64,000 nt of DNA from JBHJGU01 sp050331475 (GCA_050331475.1 JBHJGU010000027.1:45636-109635), one strand, 5' to 3'. Numbered from the stretch's first letter, positions 1 to 9,313 are shown. The notes: generated by a model not told the origin, from the letters alone. Numbers and translations: made by a program.

Positions 1-916
1 TAAAACGCAATTGCTCCGCTGTGGTGCGGTAATCCACCCCGATCAGCCATTTAATTCGGCGAAAATTCATGCGCGAATAATTCGTCACCGCATTGTCCGA
101 CAGTCGCGAATTGGGCACGTAAACGGGGCCTTTGTCGAACTGGCGCACGACTGTGGATCGGAAATTGATCTGCTCAACCGTTCCCTCAACCACATCGTCC
201 ACTCGGATCCAGTCGCCGGGCACGAAGCGTTTCTCCGCTAAGATCAAGATGCCCGCGATCAGGTTTTTGAACAGGTCTTGCGCACCCAACGCCACCGCGA
301 CGCCGAAAATCCCCAAGGACGCGACGAGCGGCGCGACCGGAATGCCCCAGATTTGCAAGATCACGCCGCCGCCGAGCAGCACCAAAATTGTCTTGGCCGC
401 TTTGACGATCCAAGCCGCCACGGCGGAGGAAAACACCCGCTCCATGGGCTTGAGCACGATCGAGAACGGGTCGACGGCGGCGTAGAGCCCCCAGAAAATC
501 GCGAAGCCGACCGCGGACCGGAGCAAGCGGCCCGCTGGATCGGTTTCCGACACGCCGAAATTCAGCACCGTCAGGGATAGGTAAAACCCGATCACCAACG
601 GCACCAATTTGATGGGTCCACGAAACGCCCGGATCAGCAAATCGTCAAAGTTGGTCTCCGTCTTAGCGGCGAGCCGTTCAAGCCGGCGCACCACCCAATG
701 CGCGACCACCCCGCGCAAAGCGAACGCAATGAGGAGGATCAATAACGCCATCGACATTTCGCCGACGGTCCGATCGAAGAACGCTCGGTTCCAAACCTCG
801 ATGACAATGTCCCAAAACTCGCCAAGCCCGATCGCGTCCGCCGCCTCCTCAACCCGCTCGACGGCGTCCTCCACGGCGGCGGCGGCGGCGTCCTGTAGGT
901 TTTCGGGCTGTTGCAT
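1..916 (-). CDS. MscS-family mechanosensitive channel (3' end cut by window edge)
   Basis: Small-conductance mechanosensitive channel of the inner membrane, which releases solutes on hypo-osmotic shock. About 305 residues are visible and the C-terminus lies beyond base 1. Several hydrophobic helices are followed by the MscS pore and beta domain: a Gly/Ala-rich stretch ending in LGAQDLFKNLIAGI, then the PGDWIRVDDVVEGTVEQI and VPNSRLSDNAVTNYSR segments typical of the family. The N-terminus is acidic and Ala-rich. The ATG shares one base with the TGA of prfC (TGATG), so translation is probably coupled to prfC. The family call is firm; the subfamily is not known. Confidence 0.93.
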   Translation of the reverse strand, partial: MQQPENLQDAAAAAVEDAVERVEEAADAIGLGEFWDIVIEVWNRAFFDRTVGEMSMALLILLIAFALRGVVAHWVVRRLERLAAKTETNFDDLLIRAFRGPIKLVPLVIGFYLSLTVLNFGVSETDPAGRLLRSAVGFAIFWGLYAAVDPFSIVLKPMERVFSSAVAAWIVKAAKTILVLLGGGVILQIWGIPVAPLVASLGIFGVAVALGAQDLFKNLIAGILILAEKRFVPGDWIRVDDVVEGTVEQINFRSTVVRQFDKGPVYVPNSRLSDNAVTNYSRMNFRRIKWLIGVDYRTTAEQLRF

Positions 917-2523
917 CAGCGCCGCTCTTTAGCCGCGAAGAACTGGATGCTGGGGAATTTTTCTTGGACATAGCCCAATTCCCAGGCGTTTTTGGCGAGA
1001 AACACCGGCGCCCCGTCGAGATCTTCCCCCATGACCGACTTATGCCGGTCGGCGAATTGCTCGAGGTCTTGGGGCGTCTCGGCTTTGAGCCAACGGGCGA
1101 CGGCGTAGGGCGCGGTTTCGAACACCACATCGAGGCCGTATTCGGCGGCGATCCGCTCGGCCATCACATCGATCTGCAGCGCGCCGACCGCGCCCACAAT
1201 CATGTCCGCGCCGATCACGGGCTTGAACAATTGGGTGACGCCCTCTTCAGATAAGCTTTCCAAGGCCTTGCGCAAATGTTTCGCCTTCAACGGATCCTTA
1301 GGCCGCGCGCGTCGGAGGATCTCCGGGGCGAAGTTCGGAATGCCGGGGAACCGACGCTTACCGGTTTCCGAGAGCGAGTCGCCCACGCGCAAAACGCCAT
1401 GATTAGGCACCCCGATCACATCGCCGGGATAGGCGTAATCCGCCAAACCGCGGTCTTGGGCGAAGAACAGGATCGGATTGTGGATTGAGAGCGTCTTATG
1501 GGTGTCCGCCGTTTTCAGCTTCATGCCGCGTTTAAACTCGCCCGAAGCCAGCCGGACGAACGCAATCCGGTCGCGGTGATTGGGGTCCATATTCGCCTGG
1601 ACCTTGAAGACGAAGCCGGAAACCTGTTTGTCACCCGGATCAATCGCGAGCGCGCCTTGATCGGTGTCCGCTTTCACCGCATCCGGCGCGGGCGCGTGCG
1701 CGCCGAGCCCCGCGAGCAGTTCCGCGACACCGAACCGGCGTAAAGCCGAGCCAAAATACACCGGGGTCAAATGCCCCTCGCGAAAACTGGTTAAGTCAAA
1801 GCTCGGCAAGCCGTCGCGCGCCAATTCCGCTTCTTGTTGCAATTCATCCAGAATATCGGCCTCAACGACTGAGGCGATCGAATTGCCGTCGAAAGGCAAG
1901 CGCTCGCCCGCCCATCGCGGCTCCTCGCCCTCTCCGGGTCGGCGGAAGGGCACGAACGCGCCGGAGTCAAACTCCACAACGCCGCGAAAGCGGTTACCCG
2001 AGCCGGCGGGCCATTGCATTGGCGCTGCGTCTAAAGCGAGTTGGTCTTGGATTTCATCGATGAGATCGAAGGCGCTTTGCGCTTCCCGGTCCATCTTATT
2101 GATAAAGGTGGTGATCGGGATGTCCCGCAGCCGACACACCTCGAACAGCTTGCGGGTCTGCGGTTCAATCCCCTTCGCGGCGTCGAGCACCATCACCGCG
2201 GAGTCCGCTGCGGTCAGCGTCCGATACGTGTCTTCAGAGAAGTCTTCGTGGCCCGGTGTGTCGAGCAGGTTGAACATCAACCCGTTATGCTCAAACGTCA
2301 TGACCGAGGCGGAGACCGAGATGCCGCGTTCGCGCTCAATCTTCATCCAGTCCGACCGGGTGCGGCGGTTTTCCCCCCGCGCGCGCACCTGACCGGCGAG
2401 CCGGATCGCGCCCCCCTCCATCAACAGATTTTCCGTCAGGGTGGTCTTGCCGGCGTCCGGGTGGGAAATGATCGCGAACGTGCGTCGGCGCGCGGCCTCC
2501 TCGCCGGGCGTGAAAGCGGCCAT
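916..2523 (-). CDS. prfC: Peptide chain release factor 3
   Basis: Translational GTPase that recycles RF1/RF2 from the ribosome after termination; cytoplasmic. Visible GTPase motifs are the P-loop SHPDAGKT (residues 20-27), DTPGH (88-92) and NKMD (142-145). The bacterial RF3 signatures EDTYRTLTAADSAVMVLDAAKGIE and GIPNFAPEILRRARPKDPLK follow. With the start at 2523 the protein has 535 residues, close to the usual 525-530. An ATG 33 bases upstream is open, but 2523 is preferred: GAGG lies six bases before it and MAAFTPGEEAARRRTFAII aligns with the normal N-terminus. It is followed without a gap by the mscS-like gene. Confidence 0.97.
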   Translation of the reverse strand: MAAFTPGEEAARRRTFAIISHPDAGKTTLTENLLMEGGAIRLAGQVRARGENRRTRSDWMKIERERGISVSASVMTFEHNGLMFNLLDTPGHEDFSEDTYRTLTAADSAVMVLDAAKGIEPQTRKLFEVCRLRDIPITTFINKMDREAQSAFDLIDEIQDQLALDAAPMQWPAGSGNRFRGVVEFDSGAFVPFRRPGEGEEPRWAGERLPFDGNSIASVVEADILDELQQEAELARDGLPSFDLTSFREGHLTPVYFGSALRRFGVAELLAGLGAHAPAPDAVKADTDQGALAIDPGDKQVSGFVFKVQANMDPNHRDRIAFVRLASGEFKRGMKLKTADTHKTLSIHNPILFFAQDRGLADYAYPGDVIGVPNHGVLRVGDSLSETGKRRFPGIPNFAPEILRRARPKDPLKAKHLRKALESLSEEGVTQLFKPVIGADMIVGAVGALQIDVMAERIAAEYGLDVVFETAPYAVARWLKAETPQDLEQFADRHKSVMGEDLDGAPVFLAKNAWELGYVQEKFPSIQFFAAKERR

Positions 2524-2588
2524 GGATGTCCTCGGTCGATTTGAAACGGCCGCCAAGCGCTAGCCGAGCGCGGGCGTTGGAGCAAGCG

Positions 2589-2981
2589 TTAGGCGGCGAC
2601 CCGCCGCCAAACCATGTCGTCGACCGCTTGGGGCGTCAATCGGCCGGTCTGCTGCAATTGCTTGATATTGGAAAGCACCAACAGGCTGACATCGGCGTAG
2701 CGCACCGCCACTTGGTTGGGCTTGGTCGCTTTGGGCGCTTTCGCGGCCAAAATCGCATTGGCGTCAGACCGGATCGTGATGACCGAACAGACGTCGAGCA
2801 ACTTTTCCATGTCCGGTTCAGCGAAATCCCCGACATCGATCAGGGTTTGCGCGACGAATGTGTGGAACATTTGCGGCGCCATGAGCCGCGCTTCGAGATG
2901 GGACAAAGGTGAACCATCTCGACGCAAGCGCTCTTTCGGCAGCCCCAAATCGAGCAATCGATCGTTGAATAAAAAAAGCAT
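2589..2981 (-). CDS. Conserved hypothetical protein, 130 aa
   Basis: Family not recognised. The protein begins MLFLFNDRLLDLGLPKERL, has no signal peptide or membrane segment, and looks like a mixed alpha/beta cytoplasmic protein with an acidic middle and a basic C-terminus (DDMVWRRVAA). An upstream in-frame start would add 31 residues, but the ATG at 2981 gives the more natural N-terminus; the ribosome site is weak either way. It lies between DUF1491 and prfC on the same strand with a 98-base gap to DUF1491, so cotranscription with DUF1491 is possible. Coding is supported by uninterrupted frame and compact spacing. Confidence 0.7.
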   Translation of the reverse strand: MLFLFNDRLLDLGLPKERLRRDGSPLSHLEARLMAPQMFHTFVAQTLIDVGDFAEPDMEKLLDVCSVITIRSDANAILAAKAPKATKPNQVAVRYADVSLLVLSNIKQLQQTGRLTPQAVDDMVWRRVAA

Positions 2982-3079
2982 GGCGTCCGCTCGCGGTAAA
3001 ACGATCGCGAATTTCGACAGGTCGAAATTACACCAAGCCGGGGTTAACAAACCGTCGACACTGGGACGCCACACCTTCG

Positions 3080-3409
3080 CTAGGGCGCTGCTTCCAAAAA
3101 GGATCGCCCCGCCCGATCCTCAATTTCCACCACCCATAAATCCACGTCCGTCTCAGCGCGGCGTCGCCAATAGGCGTCCGCTTCGGTTTCCGGCCGCGCA
3201 CTCGCTTCGCCCAGGGGTTCGATCCACACCCGCTCGCCATTTAGCCCTGGCGCGGAGGCGTAAATCCGCGCGCCTTGCCCAAATTGAAACACTTTCACTA
3301 AGACGTCGCCGCCCTCCGCCTCCCCACGCCGGAGCACGCAGGCGAAAGCGCCGCCCGATTGCGCACGCCGGATCAGGGCTTGGACCCAAAGCTCCGTTTT
3401 CAGCCGCAC
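3080..3409 (-). CDS. DUF1491 family protein
   Basis: Small cytoplasmic protein of unknown function. The N-terminal RLKTELWVQALIRRAQSGG, the central VLRRGEAEGGDVLVKV and the C-terminal DVDLWVVEIEDRAGRSFL are the conserved blocks of DUF1491, a family I know from Alphaproteobacteria. It starts at GTG with GGAG nine bases upstream, and its 109 residues are the normal family length. It is divergent from the BcsB-like gene, with only 35 bases between the two starts, so their promoters must overlap. This gene also shows that the rightward BcsB-like frame cannot really begin far upstream at about 2716. Confidence 0.88.
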   Translation of the reverse strand: MRLKTELWVQALIRRAQSGGAFACVLRRGEAEGGDVLVKVFQFGQGARIYASAPGLNGERVWIEPLGEASARPETEADAYWRRRAETDVDLWVVEIEDRAGRSFLEAAP

Positions 3410-3444
3410 CGCTGCGCGCTCCGCCGGGCCGGCGAGGTTTTTGC

Positions 3445-5400
3445 ATGACCAGGGGTGTGTGCGTTAAGACTTGGTTCACTATGATGCAATGTCGTCTCGT
3501 CCGGTTCCTTAGCCGTCTCGCTCCCGCCTGGCTCGTCAGCGCGCCGCTGGCGTTGTCGGCCGAACCGCCGATCGAAGGCCCCGTCGCCACCGTGCGCTTA
3601 GATGCGGTGGCGGGTAAAGACAACGCTTTGCTCGATTGGGCCGCACCCGCGTTTGAAACCCGCTTCGCATTGCCGCCCGGGCGTCGGGTTGACGCGCTGA
3701 CTTTGGAATTGACTGCTGCTCCGGTCGGCGCGCAAACCGCCCCGCCCGACCTTCTGGTGTGGGTCAATGATGACCCGCCGGTTCGGCTCGAACTGGAAGA
3801 CTACGCCTTCAAAGCGCGGTTGCAGCTTGACCCCGCGGCCTTGCGCTCGGGCGCGGAGCGGATTGGCGTTGGGCTCACCCCCGGATCAGACTGCCCAGGC
3901 CCGAAGAGCGGCGGTTGGCGGATTGATCTCACCCAGACACGGCTGCGCGCCCAATGGAGCCCCGCCCAAGGGGTCAGCGATTACGCCGACATCCTCGCCG
4001 CCCTTGAGGCCGATGTCGGTGCGCCCCGGCGCATTCATCTCGACATTGTCGACACGGACCCGCAAAGCGCCGTGGCCTTGGGCGCCCTGATCGCTCAAGG
4101 CTTGGCGCTTCGTCTGGGTCGACCGCCGGAGTTCGTGGACGCCGAAACCGCTCAGTTACATGTGCTTGCCGGTTCTGCGGAGGCGTTCGCCGACCGCGGC
4201 GCTCCAGTGGAGGGTTTAGAGGGACCGACCTTGGCGGCTGACTTTGACGCCCGACTGATCATCGCCGGGCGCACCCGGGAAGAAGCCCTCGCCGCCGCCC
4301 AGCGCTTCGCCGCCAAGGCTCGCGCGCCGGTGGCTGTAGACCTGGCGCAAACCTGGCGGCCGGAGCCGTGGCGTATGATCGAGCGCTTGCCCGCGGATGT
4401 GGAGACCGCCGAACTTGCCCTCGCCATCCGGCGCGGGCCGGACGCCTCACCGGGCTCCACTGTCGCCATTCAGGTGAACGGCCATTCGATGGGCGAGATT
4501 ACGCTGTGGCGCGAGGTCACCCCCGCGCGCATCCGATTGCCGGCGTCTGTCGCGCAGGCGGGCGATAATGTGATCACGCTCGCCCCCCGACTCCAACCGC
4601 GGCGGGGCGAAAGCGTCTGCCGCACCAGCGACGATGCGGCCCTGGCGAGCTTGGAGACACTCACGCTGAGCCCGAAATCGCATAAACCCACCAGCGGATT
4701 GGCGCGGTTCGCACGCGCCGCCGCCCCGTTTGCGGCCGAGCACGGCGCGCAAACCGCAATTGCCTTGGCGCTGGAGGATCCTCAGACGCGCAACGCCGGT
4801 TTCGCCGTTATCGCCCGCCTGGCTATGGAGGCCGGCGCCGCATTGGATCAAGCTTGGTACGGGGCTGCGCTCTTAGATGCGCCGGCGAACCGAAACCTTT
4901 TACTGATTTCTTCGCGCGACGCTCTGGACCCCACCCTGGCGGGCGCGGCGCCGTCGGGTTTCGCACCGGGCCGTGGTGCGTTTCCAACACGGCCCAGCCC
5001 GCGGTTCTGGCGCAGCACGCCGCGGGCCTTCGCCGCTGAGCCGTTGGGACCGATCGGCGTGGCGGCTTGGTTCACCTCCCCCTTCGCGGACGACCGGGAA
5101 ACCGTGGTGATCACAGCGGATGTCGATGCGGACCTATCAATCGCGTTAAACGACTTGGCCTATGGGCGCGCCTGGTCGCGTCTGGATGGCGCGGTGGCGC
5201 GCTGGTCAGGGGACGAAACCGCCATTTCCGCCGCCGACATCAGCCTGACTGCGCCGCGCCAATGGATCACACGCCGGTGGATCGCCATAGCGCTAGGGGC
5301 TTTGGCGGTTCTCGCAGGCGGCGTTTCGATCGTGCAAACCGTGTTGATGGCGCGCGAGGACATCACCGCCCGACGCGCTTCACGGCTACGTAACGCCTAG
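3445..5400 (+). CDS. BcsB-like exported, membrane-anchored protein
   Basis: 651-residue protein with the layout of cellulose synthase subunit BcsB: an N-terminal signal (about residues 17-38), a first beta-sandwich (about 55-150), an alpha/beta flavodoxin-like part (about 180-270), a second carbohydrate-binding-like sandwich (about 295-400, with VAIQVNGHSMGEITL), a second alpha/beta part (about 415-490), and one C-terminal membrane helix (about 612-636) before a basic tail. BcsB proteins guide nascent glycan through the periplasm. No BcsA, BcsC or BcsZ lies in the window, so the substrate is unknown. GAGG seven bases before the ATG at 3445 fixes the start. The family call rests on architecture, not on a search. 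Confidence 0.6.
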   Translation: MTRGVCVKTWFTMMQCRLVRFLSRLAPAWLVSAPLALSAEPPIEGPVATVRLDAVAGKDNALLDWAAPAFETRFALPPGRRVDALTLELTAAPVGAQTAPPDLLVWVNDDPPVRLELEDYAFKARLQLDPAALRSGAERIGVGLTPGSDCPGPKSGGWRIDLTQTRLRAQWSPAQGVSDYADILAALEADVGAPRRIHLDIVDTDPQSAVALGALIAQGLALRLGRPPEFVDAETAQLHVLAGSAEAFADRGAPVEGLEGPTLAADFDARLIIAGRTREEALAAAQRFAAKARAPVAVDLAQTWRPEPWRMIERLPADVETAELALAIRRGPDASPGSTVAIQVNGHSMGEITLWREVTPARIRLPASVAQAGDNVITLAPRLQPRRGESVCRTSDDAALASLETLTLSPKSHKPTSGLARFARAAAPFAAEHGAQTAIALALEDPQTRNAGFAVIARLAMEAGAALDQAWYGAALLDAPANRNLLLISSRDALDPTLAGAAPSGFAPGRGAFPTRPSPRFWRSTPRAFAAEPLGPIGVAAWFTSPFADDRETVVITADVDADLSIALNDLAYGRAWSRLDGAVARWSGDETAISAADISLTAPRQWITRRWIAIALGALAVLAGGVSIVQTVLMAREDITARRASRLRNA

Positions 5401-5446
5401 GCGCTAGTTTTCGCGTTCATAGGCGAACGCGAAGGAGGGCGACCCG

Positions 5447-6337
5447 GTGACGAGGATGATCGGATTGCTGTGCCTAGCGCTCGGCCTAGCGCCGGCGGCT
5501 AGAGCGCAAGCGCCGCCCGAAGCCGCGCCGCCGGACGCCGCCACCGCATTCGACCAGCGGGTCCGGCTCAGTGTCTTCGACGCGGCTTGCGGTGTTTTAA
5601 GCCCCTCCGCCCGCACGGCCTTGGAGACCGGTCGGCTGCAGGCGCGCGGCGCCTTATTGCGAGCGGGTCGCGCCGCGGATGCGCGGGCCGCCGCGCTTGA
5701 GGCCGAACCCGTGGATTGCGACGATCCGGTGCTGAACGCGGAAGCGAACCGCGCCGAAGCGGCGGCGGAGGCCTGGCTTACCGCCCGACGTGAGGATTTT
5801 CCTGGTCAAGAGCGAACCTGGTCCACCAATCGCAATGCAGCTATCGACACCGTGCGTTGGCGGGTGGTTCAACCCATAGGCGCGCGTGCCTTTTTTGGGG
5901 TCATCGCTGAGAATACCGATCGCGGACTGGCGCTGGTTGTGTTGGCCCCCTCAGACGCGGCGGTCTCAGCGGTTCGTTTGCGCGTGCGCGATCCGGGGTT
6001 GGCGGCGGAGCGCGTGGCGCCGGGCCTGTTCGGCGCGGCTAACGAGCAGACCGACCCGCTGGCCCAGCTCGCCCCACCCGACGCGTTCACACGGATTTAT
6101 TGGGCGGAAGCGCGGTTTCCCCTGCCAGCAAGCCTCGCCCCCGGACAGGACGCGACCGCGGAAGGGTCCGGCTTTCGGTTCAGTCAAAGCGCGTTGCGCG
6201 CGCTCGCCGCGCTCGATCCGCGGGAGGCCGCAAGCCTTGAACTCCTGGACCGCCGCGGCCGGATCAGTGAAACCCTATACGTTGAAATCGGCGACTTCCA
6301 GGCCGCGCAGTTATTTGCCGACGCGATCGATCGCTGA
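5447..6337 (+). CDS. Exported hypothetical protein
   Basis: 296 residues starting at GTG, with GGAGG eight bases upstream. A clear signal peptide is present (about 1-20, cut after AARAQA), followed by Ala/Pro-rich sequence and a periplasmic domain with Cys residues near 48 and 94. No catalytic motif is recognised. It starts 46 bases after the BcsB-like gene on the same strand, so the two probably form a transcription unit and it may serve the same envelope process. Its stop lies seven bases from the stop of the convergent histidine kinase. Confidence 0.75.
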   Translation: MTRMIGLLCLALGLAPAARAQAPPEAAPPDAATAFDQRVRLSVFDAACGVLSPSARTALETGRLQARGALLRAGRAADARAAALEAEPVDCDDPVLNAEANRAEAAAEAWLTARREDFPGQERTWSTNRNAAIDTVRWRVVQPIGARAFFGVIAENTDRGLALVVLAPSDAAVSAVRLRVRDPGLAAERVAPGLFGAANEQTDPLAQLAPPDAFTRIYWAEARFPLPASLAPGQDATAEGSGFRFSQSALRALAALDPREAASLELLDRRGRISETLYVEIGDFQAAQLFADAIDR

Positions 6338-6344
6338 GGCCGTG

Positions 6345-7742
6345 TTACGCGGCGTCACCGTCCTGCGCGGCGTCGACAATGCGCCGGGCGGCGGCTTCCA
6401 CGCGCGCCAAGCGTTCTCGCGCGCCATTAACCGGCGCGGCCGCAGGCTTCGGGGGGGCGAGGATCGGCAGACGAACGCTGACCCGCGCGCCCTGCCCGCG
6501 CGCACTGTCCACGGTTATCTGACCACCGTGCAACTCAACCAACGCATAGACCAAGGACAATCCCAGCCCGGCGCCGGTCTGGTCGAGCCGGCGCGCGCTA
6601 TCGGTCCGCGTGAAGGGCTGACCCAGCCGGGCGATCTCGTCGGCGCTCATGCCCACGCCGGTGTCCTCAACGGCGATGACGACGTAACCGCCCTGGGCGC
6701 GAACGCTTAAACGCACATCGCCGCCGGGTGGGGTATATTTCACGGCATTCGATAAAAGGTTGAACAGAATTTGCCGGCACGCCTTGCGATCCGCATGCAC
6801 GTTCAGCCCGCCATCCTCAATACTTGCGGCGAGCTCCAAGCCCGCATCCTCCGCCAAGGGCGCGACCAGCTTCACGGTCACACGCGCCACTTCGCCCAAA
6901 TCGAAGTCCTGACGGTCGAGTTCGTAGCGGTCCGCCTCAATTTTGGACATGTCGAGCACATCGCCGATCAGGTCGAGCAAATGCCGACCGCTCTCATGAA
7001 TGAGATCGACATATTCGGCGTATTTCACCGGCATGGGTCCAAACAGGCGCTGCTTCATCAAATCGGAGAACCCGATGACCGTATTCAATGGCGTGCGCAG
7101 TTCGTGGCTCATAGCCGCTAAAAAATGCGACTTTGCCCGGCTGGCCGCCATAGCCGCATCCCGGTCGCGAACCGCAGCTTGGGCCTGCGCACGCAAGCCC
7201 GCCATCGCCTCGCGGCGGCGGGCGGCGATCCGGCGCGCGCCAGCGTCCAGGCTGAGCGCGCCATAAAGCCCGACCGCCAGCACAGCCACCACGCCGAGCA
7301 GCGCATCCGAGCGCGCGGGCTGCGCAGCGGCAGCCGAAGGCGCGAACCCGAGACCCGATGCGAGGCTGACCAGCAAAAGCGCGCCCAACCCGAGCGCAGC
7401 CGCACCCACGACAGGCGCTTTGCGGCCCGCGGACGCTGCGGATAGCGCCGGCAGCGCGAACCAAGCCGCGAATGCGCCGGCAGAGCCGTCAAGCAGCGCC
7501 GAGGCGACTAGCGCAAGGGCAGTCCACCCCAGCGCGCGCAGCGCGTGCCCCGTCAAAGTGTCGCGCCACGGTGCCAGACCAAGCACGGCCGGAACAGCGA
7601 ACAGCGCTGTCGCCAAACCCGCTAGCGGCCCACCAACGCCCGTAAGCGCAACCGCTGTCCCGCCGAGGATGGGCGCTATGGCGAGCCAAACCCAATCCGC
7701 TTGAGTTTTTGGCCATGCCGCCAAGCTTTGAGTTGGTTTCAT
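6345..7742 (-). CDS. Membrane sensor histidine kinase
   Basis: 465-residue sensor kinase of a two-component system. About six hydrophobic segments occupy residues 17-165, then a short linker coiled coil (170-205), the HisKA dimerisation domain with phospho-acceptor His213 in AMSHELRTPLN, and an HATPase_c domain: N-box LLSNAVKYTPPGG, G1 VEDTGVGMS, G2 GAGLGLSLVYALVELHGG. The architecture recalls PleC/DivL-type cell-cycle kinases of Caulobacter, but no PAS domain is evident and no response regulator is adjacent, so the partner is unknown. The ATG at 7742 is preferred to a frame opening at 7814, as GGGAAAG precedes it. The tail is Ala-rich. Confidence 0.92.
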   Translation of the reverse strand: MKPTQSLAAWPKTQADWVWLAIAPILGGTAVALTGVGGPLAGLATALFAVPAVLGLAPWRDTLTGHALRALGWTALALVASALLDGSAGAFAAWFALPALSAASAGRKAPVVGAAALGLGALLLVSLASGLGFAPSAAAAQPARSDALLGVVAVLAVGLYGALSLDAGARRIAARRREAMAGLRAQAQAAVRDRDAAMAASRAKSHFLAAMSHELRTPLNTVIGFSDLMKQRLFGPMPVKYAEYVDLIHESGRHLLDLIGDVLDMSKIEADRYELDRQDFDLGEVARVTVKLVAPLAEDAGLELAASIEDGGLNVHADRKACRQILFNLLSNAVKYTPPGGDVRLSVRAQGGYVVIAVEDTGVGMSADEIARLGQPFTRTDSARRLDQTGAGLGLSLVYALVELHGGQITVDSARGQGARVSVRLPILAPPKPAAAPVNGARERLARVEAAARRIVDAAQDGDAA

Positions 7743-7993
7743 TGTCCGTCTTTCCCAATCCACCTTAGCCCCCGAGCGCGCCGGAGCGACGTCCCGATCA
7801 GGGCCAACGCACAAAGCGAAGTCCTAGCAAACCCATGTGGGGGCGTACCCAGTGTGTCCGCAATATGTTCACAAACTGTTTCCCACACATGACAGTCGCG
7901 CCGGATGAGTTCAGTCCAGTTCGCGCTATAGACGGTGGTGTCCATGGTGAAGCCCGACTAAACTCAACGAAAATGACGCGGGGAGAGAAAGCC

Positions 7994-8947
7994 GTGATTC
8001 GAGGGGTATGGGCGGGATTTTTTTTCCTCACGCTGAGCGGCGCGGCGGCAGCGGCTAGTTCTCCGCTAGTGGAGGCCGCAACGCGTTATGCGCAATTCCA
8101 AGATGACGTCGCCGCGTTGGATCGGCCCGCGGGGCCGGAAGACCTTGATGCGGCCTTGCGCATGACCGCGCGCTACGGACCCGAGCGCCTGGCGCGCGCG
8201 TGGTTAGGTTTCGCGGGCCTTTTGGGCGCCCAATCAACGCCGTTTGCGGACGCCGTCCGTAGCACCGCTGAGCATTATGGTCGCGACATGGTGCTAGCGG
8301 GAATGGCGATGGACCCGCAATACGCCGCCCGGATTGATGACGCCGAGCATGCCCGCGCGATGCTGACGAACACCTTGGCCCAGGACGCCCAGTGGCTGAG
8401 TAACAAGGCCGCGCTTTACTCTAGCTATGCCTATGATCTTCAAAGCGCGGACTGGGCGCTCGAGCGAGCGTCGGACCCTTTGACGCGCGACGTCACTTTA
8501 TTAGGCGCGCAAGACGACCCCCAAGCGGTGCTCGAACCCCAGCGCTTGGGCGCGATCGAGGCCCCCGCTTCACCCCTCGCCCAGCTCGACCCGCTGTTTC
8601 GCGCCGCGTTCGCTGCGCAATTCGAGCGCGCCTTTCCCGCGCGTCTTAGCGCGGCTGAGCCGATGGGTTTGGCTGTCTCCGCCCCCACCGCCCACGGCGC
8701 GGTGGCCGGCGATTTGGCGCTCAGCCTCAGCGCCTTGATTATCCTCGAGGCGCCGCCGGAAACTGCAGCGGCCCATTTTGACACAATTTTAGGCCAGGCT
8801 TCCGCGAAACGTTGTTTTGAGTGGGCGCACGCGCATATGCGCGAATGCCTCGCCGCAGCGCGGTTTTCCTATGAAGAGCCTTTTTGTACCGGGCGGCACG
8901 CCTTGGGCGATGTCGCCGCATGCCTGACAGACATTGGAGAATTCTAG
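7994..8947 (+). CDS. Exported hypothetical protein with Cys-rich C-terminus
   Basis: 317 residues from the GTG at 7994, which has GGGGAGAG six bases upstream and is directly followed by a signal peptide (IRGVWAGFFFLTLSGAAAAA). An ATG at 7973 is possible but lacks a ribosome site. The mature part is helical. Its last 50 residues hold four Cys in a spaced pattern (RCFEWAHAHMRECLAAARF, then PFCTG and AACL), suggesting periplasmic disulfides. The family is not recognised. About 250 bases separate it from the divergent histidine kinase, enough for separate promoters. Confidence 0.75.
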   Translation: MIRGVWAGFFFLTLSGAAAAASSPLVEAATRYAQFQDDVAALDRPAGPEDLDAALRMTARYGPERLARAWLGFAGLLGAQSTPFADAVRSTAEHYGRDMVLAGMAMDPQYAARIDDAEHARAMLTNTLAQDAQWLSNKAALYSSYAYDLQSADWALERASDPLTRDVTLLGAQDDPQAVLEPQRLGAIEAPASPLAQLDPLFRAAFAAQFERAFPARLSAAEPMGLAVSAPTAHGAVAGDLALSLSALIILEAPPETAAAHFDTILGQASAKRCFEWAHAHMRECLAAARFSYEEPFCTGRHALGDVAACLTDIGEF

Positions 8948-8971
8948 ACTTTTTCGCGAACCCGTCCGTAT

Positions 8972-8992
8972 CCTGTTAACCGTATCAACAGG
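8972..8992. repeat. Short inverted repeat between genes
   Basis: CCTGTT, nine bases, then AACAGG, a perfect six-base inverted repeat 24 bases after the upstream stop codon and 72 bases before the next ATG. No T-run follows on either strand, so it is not a normal intrinsic terminator; an operator or weak hairpin is possible. Confidence 0.35.
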
Positions 8993-9064
8993 TTCCACTC
9001 GCGTCGGCCCGGCATTTGCGTAGGTTGTATATGCGACGGGCCAAATGGGTGGTGAAGGACTGAG

Positions 9065-9313
9065 ATGGCGTTCTTGATACGATCAGGATTGTGGCTAGCT
9101 CTGGTTGGAGCGTTTCTGCCCCAGGACCCCTTTGCGGAAACGAAGGCGGGCTTCGGCTCCGATGCCGTGTCGGTGGAAGCCGCGGGCCTCGCGCTCTGCG
9201 ACCAAAACCGCGAGCGCTGCGAAACCGCGCGCCGCTCTGCCGAACTGGCTCGCGAATACGGCGCAGCGGCCGCAGGGGTGGCCCTGGCTTTAGCCGGTTC
9301 CGAAGACGGTTAG
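9065..9313 (+). CDS. DUF5330-like small protein
   Basis: 82-residue protein with an N-terminal hydrophobic segment (MAFLIRSGLWLALVGAFLP), then a soluble part with two Cys (LCDQNRERCE) and a helical, Ala-rich end. The layout of a start-proximal membrane segment, a CxxxxxxC-like pair and a short helix matches DUF5330, a small family I associate with Alphaproteobacteria; the call is from memory of its shape. AAGGA seven bases before the ATG supports translation. It lies 60 bases upstream of sufE on the same strand. Confidence 0.65.
   Translation: MAFLIRSGLWLALVGAFLPQDPFAETKAGFGSDAVSVEAAGLALCDQNRERCETARRSAELAREYGAAAAGVALALAGSEDG

Noticed and set aside
2716..3444. Open frame continuing upstream of the BcsB-like gene
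   Set aside because: It overlaps DUF1491 (leftward) and a conserved hypothetical gene, and its composition is Arg/Ala/Pro-rich. The ribosome site and signal peptide place the true start at 3445.
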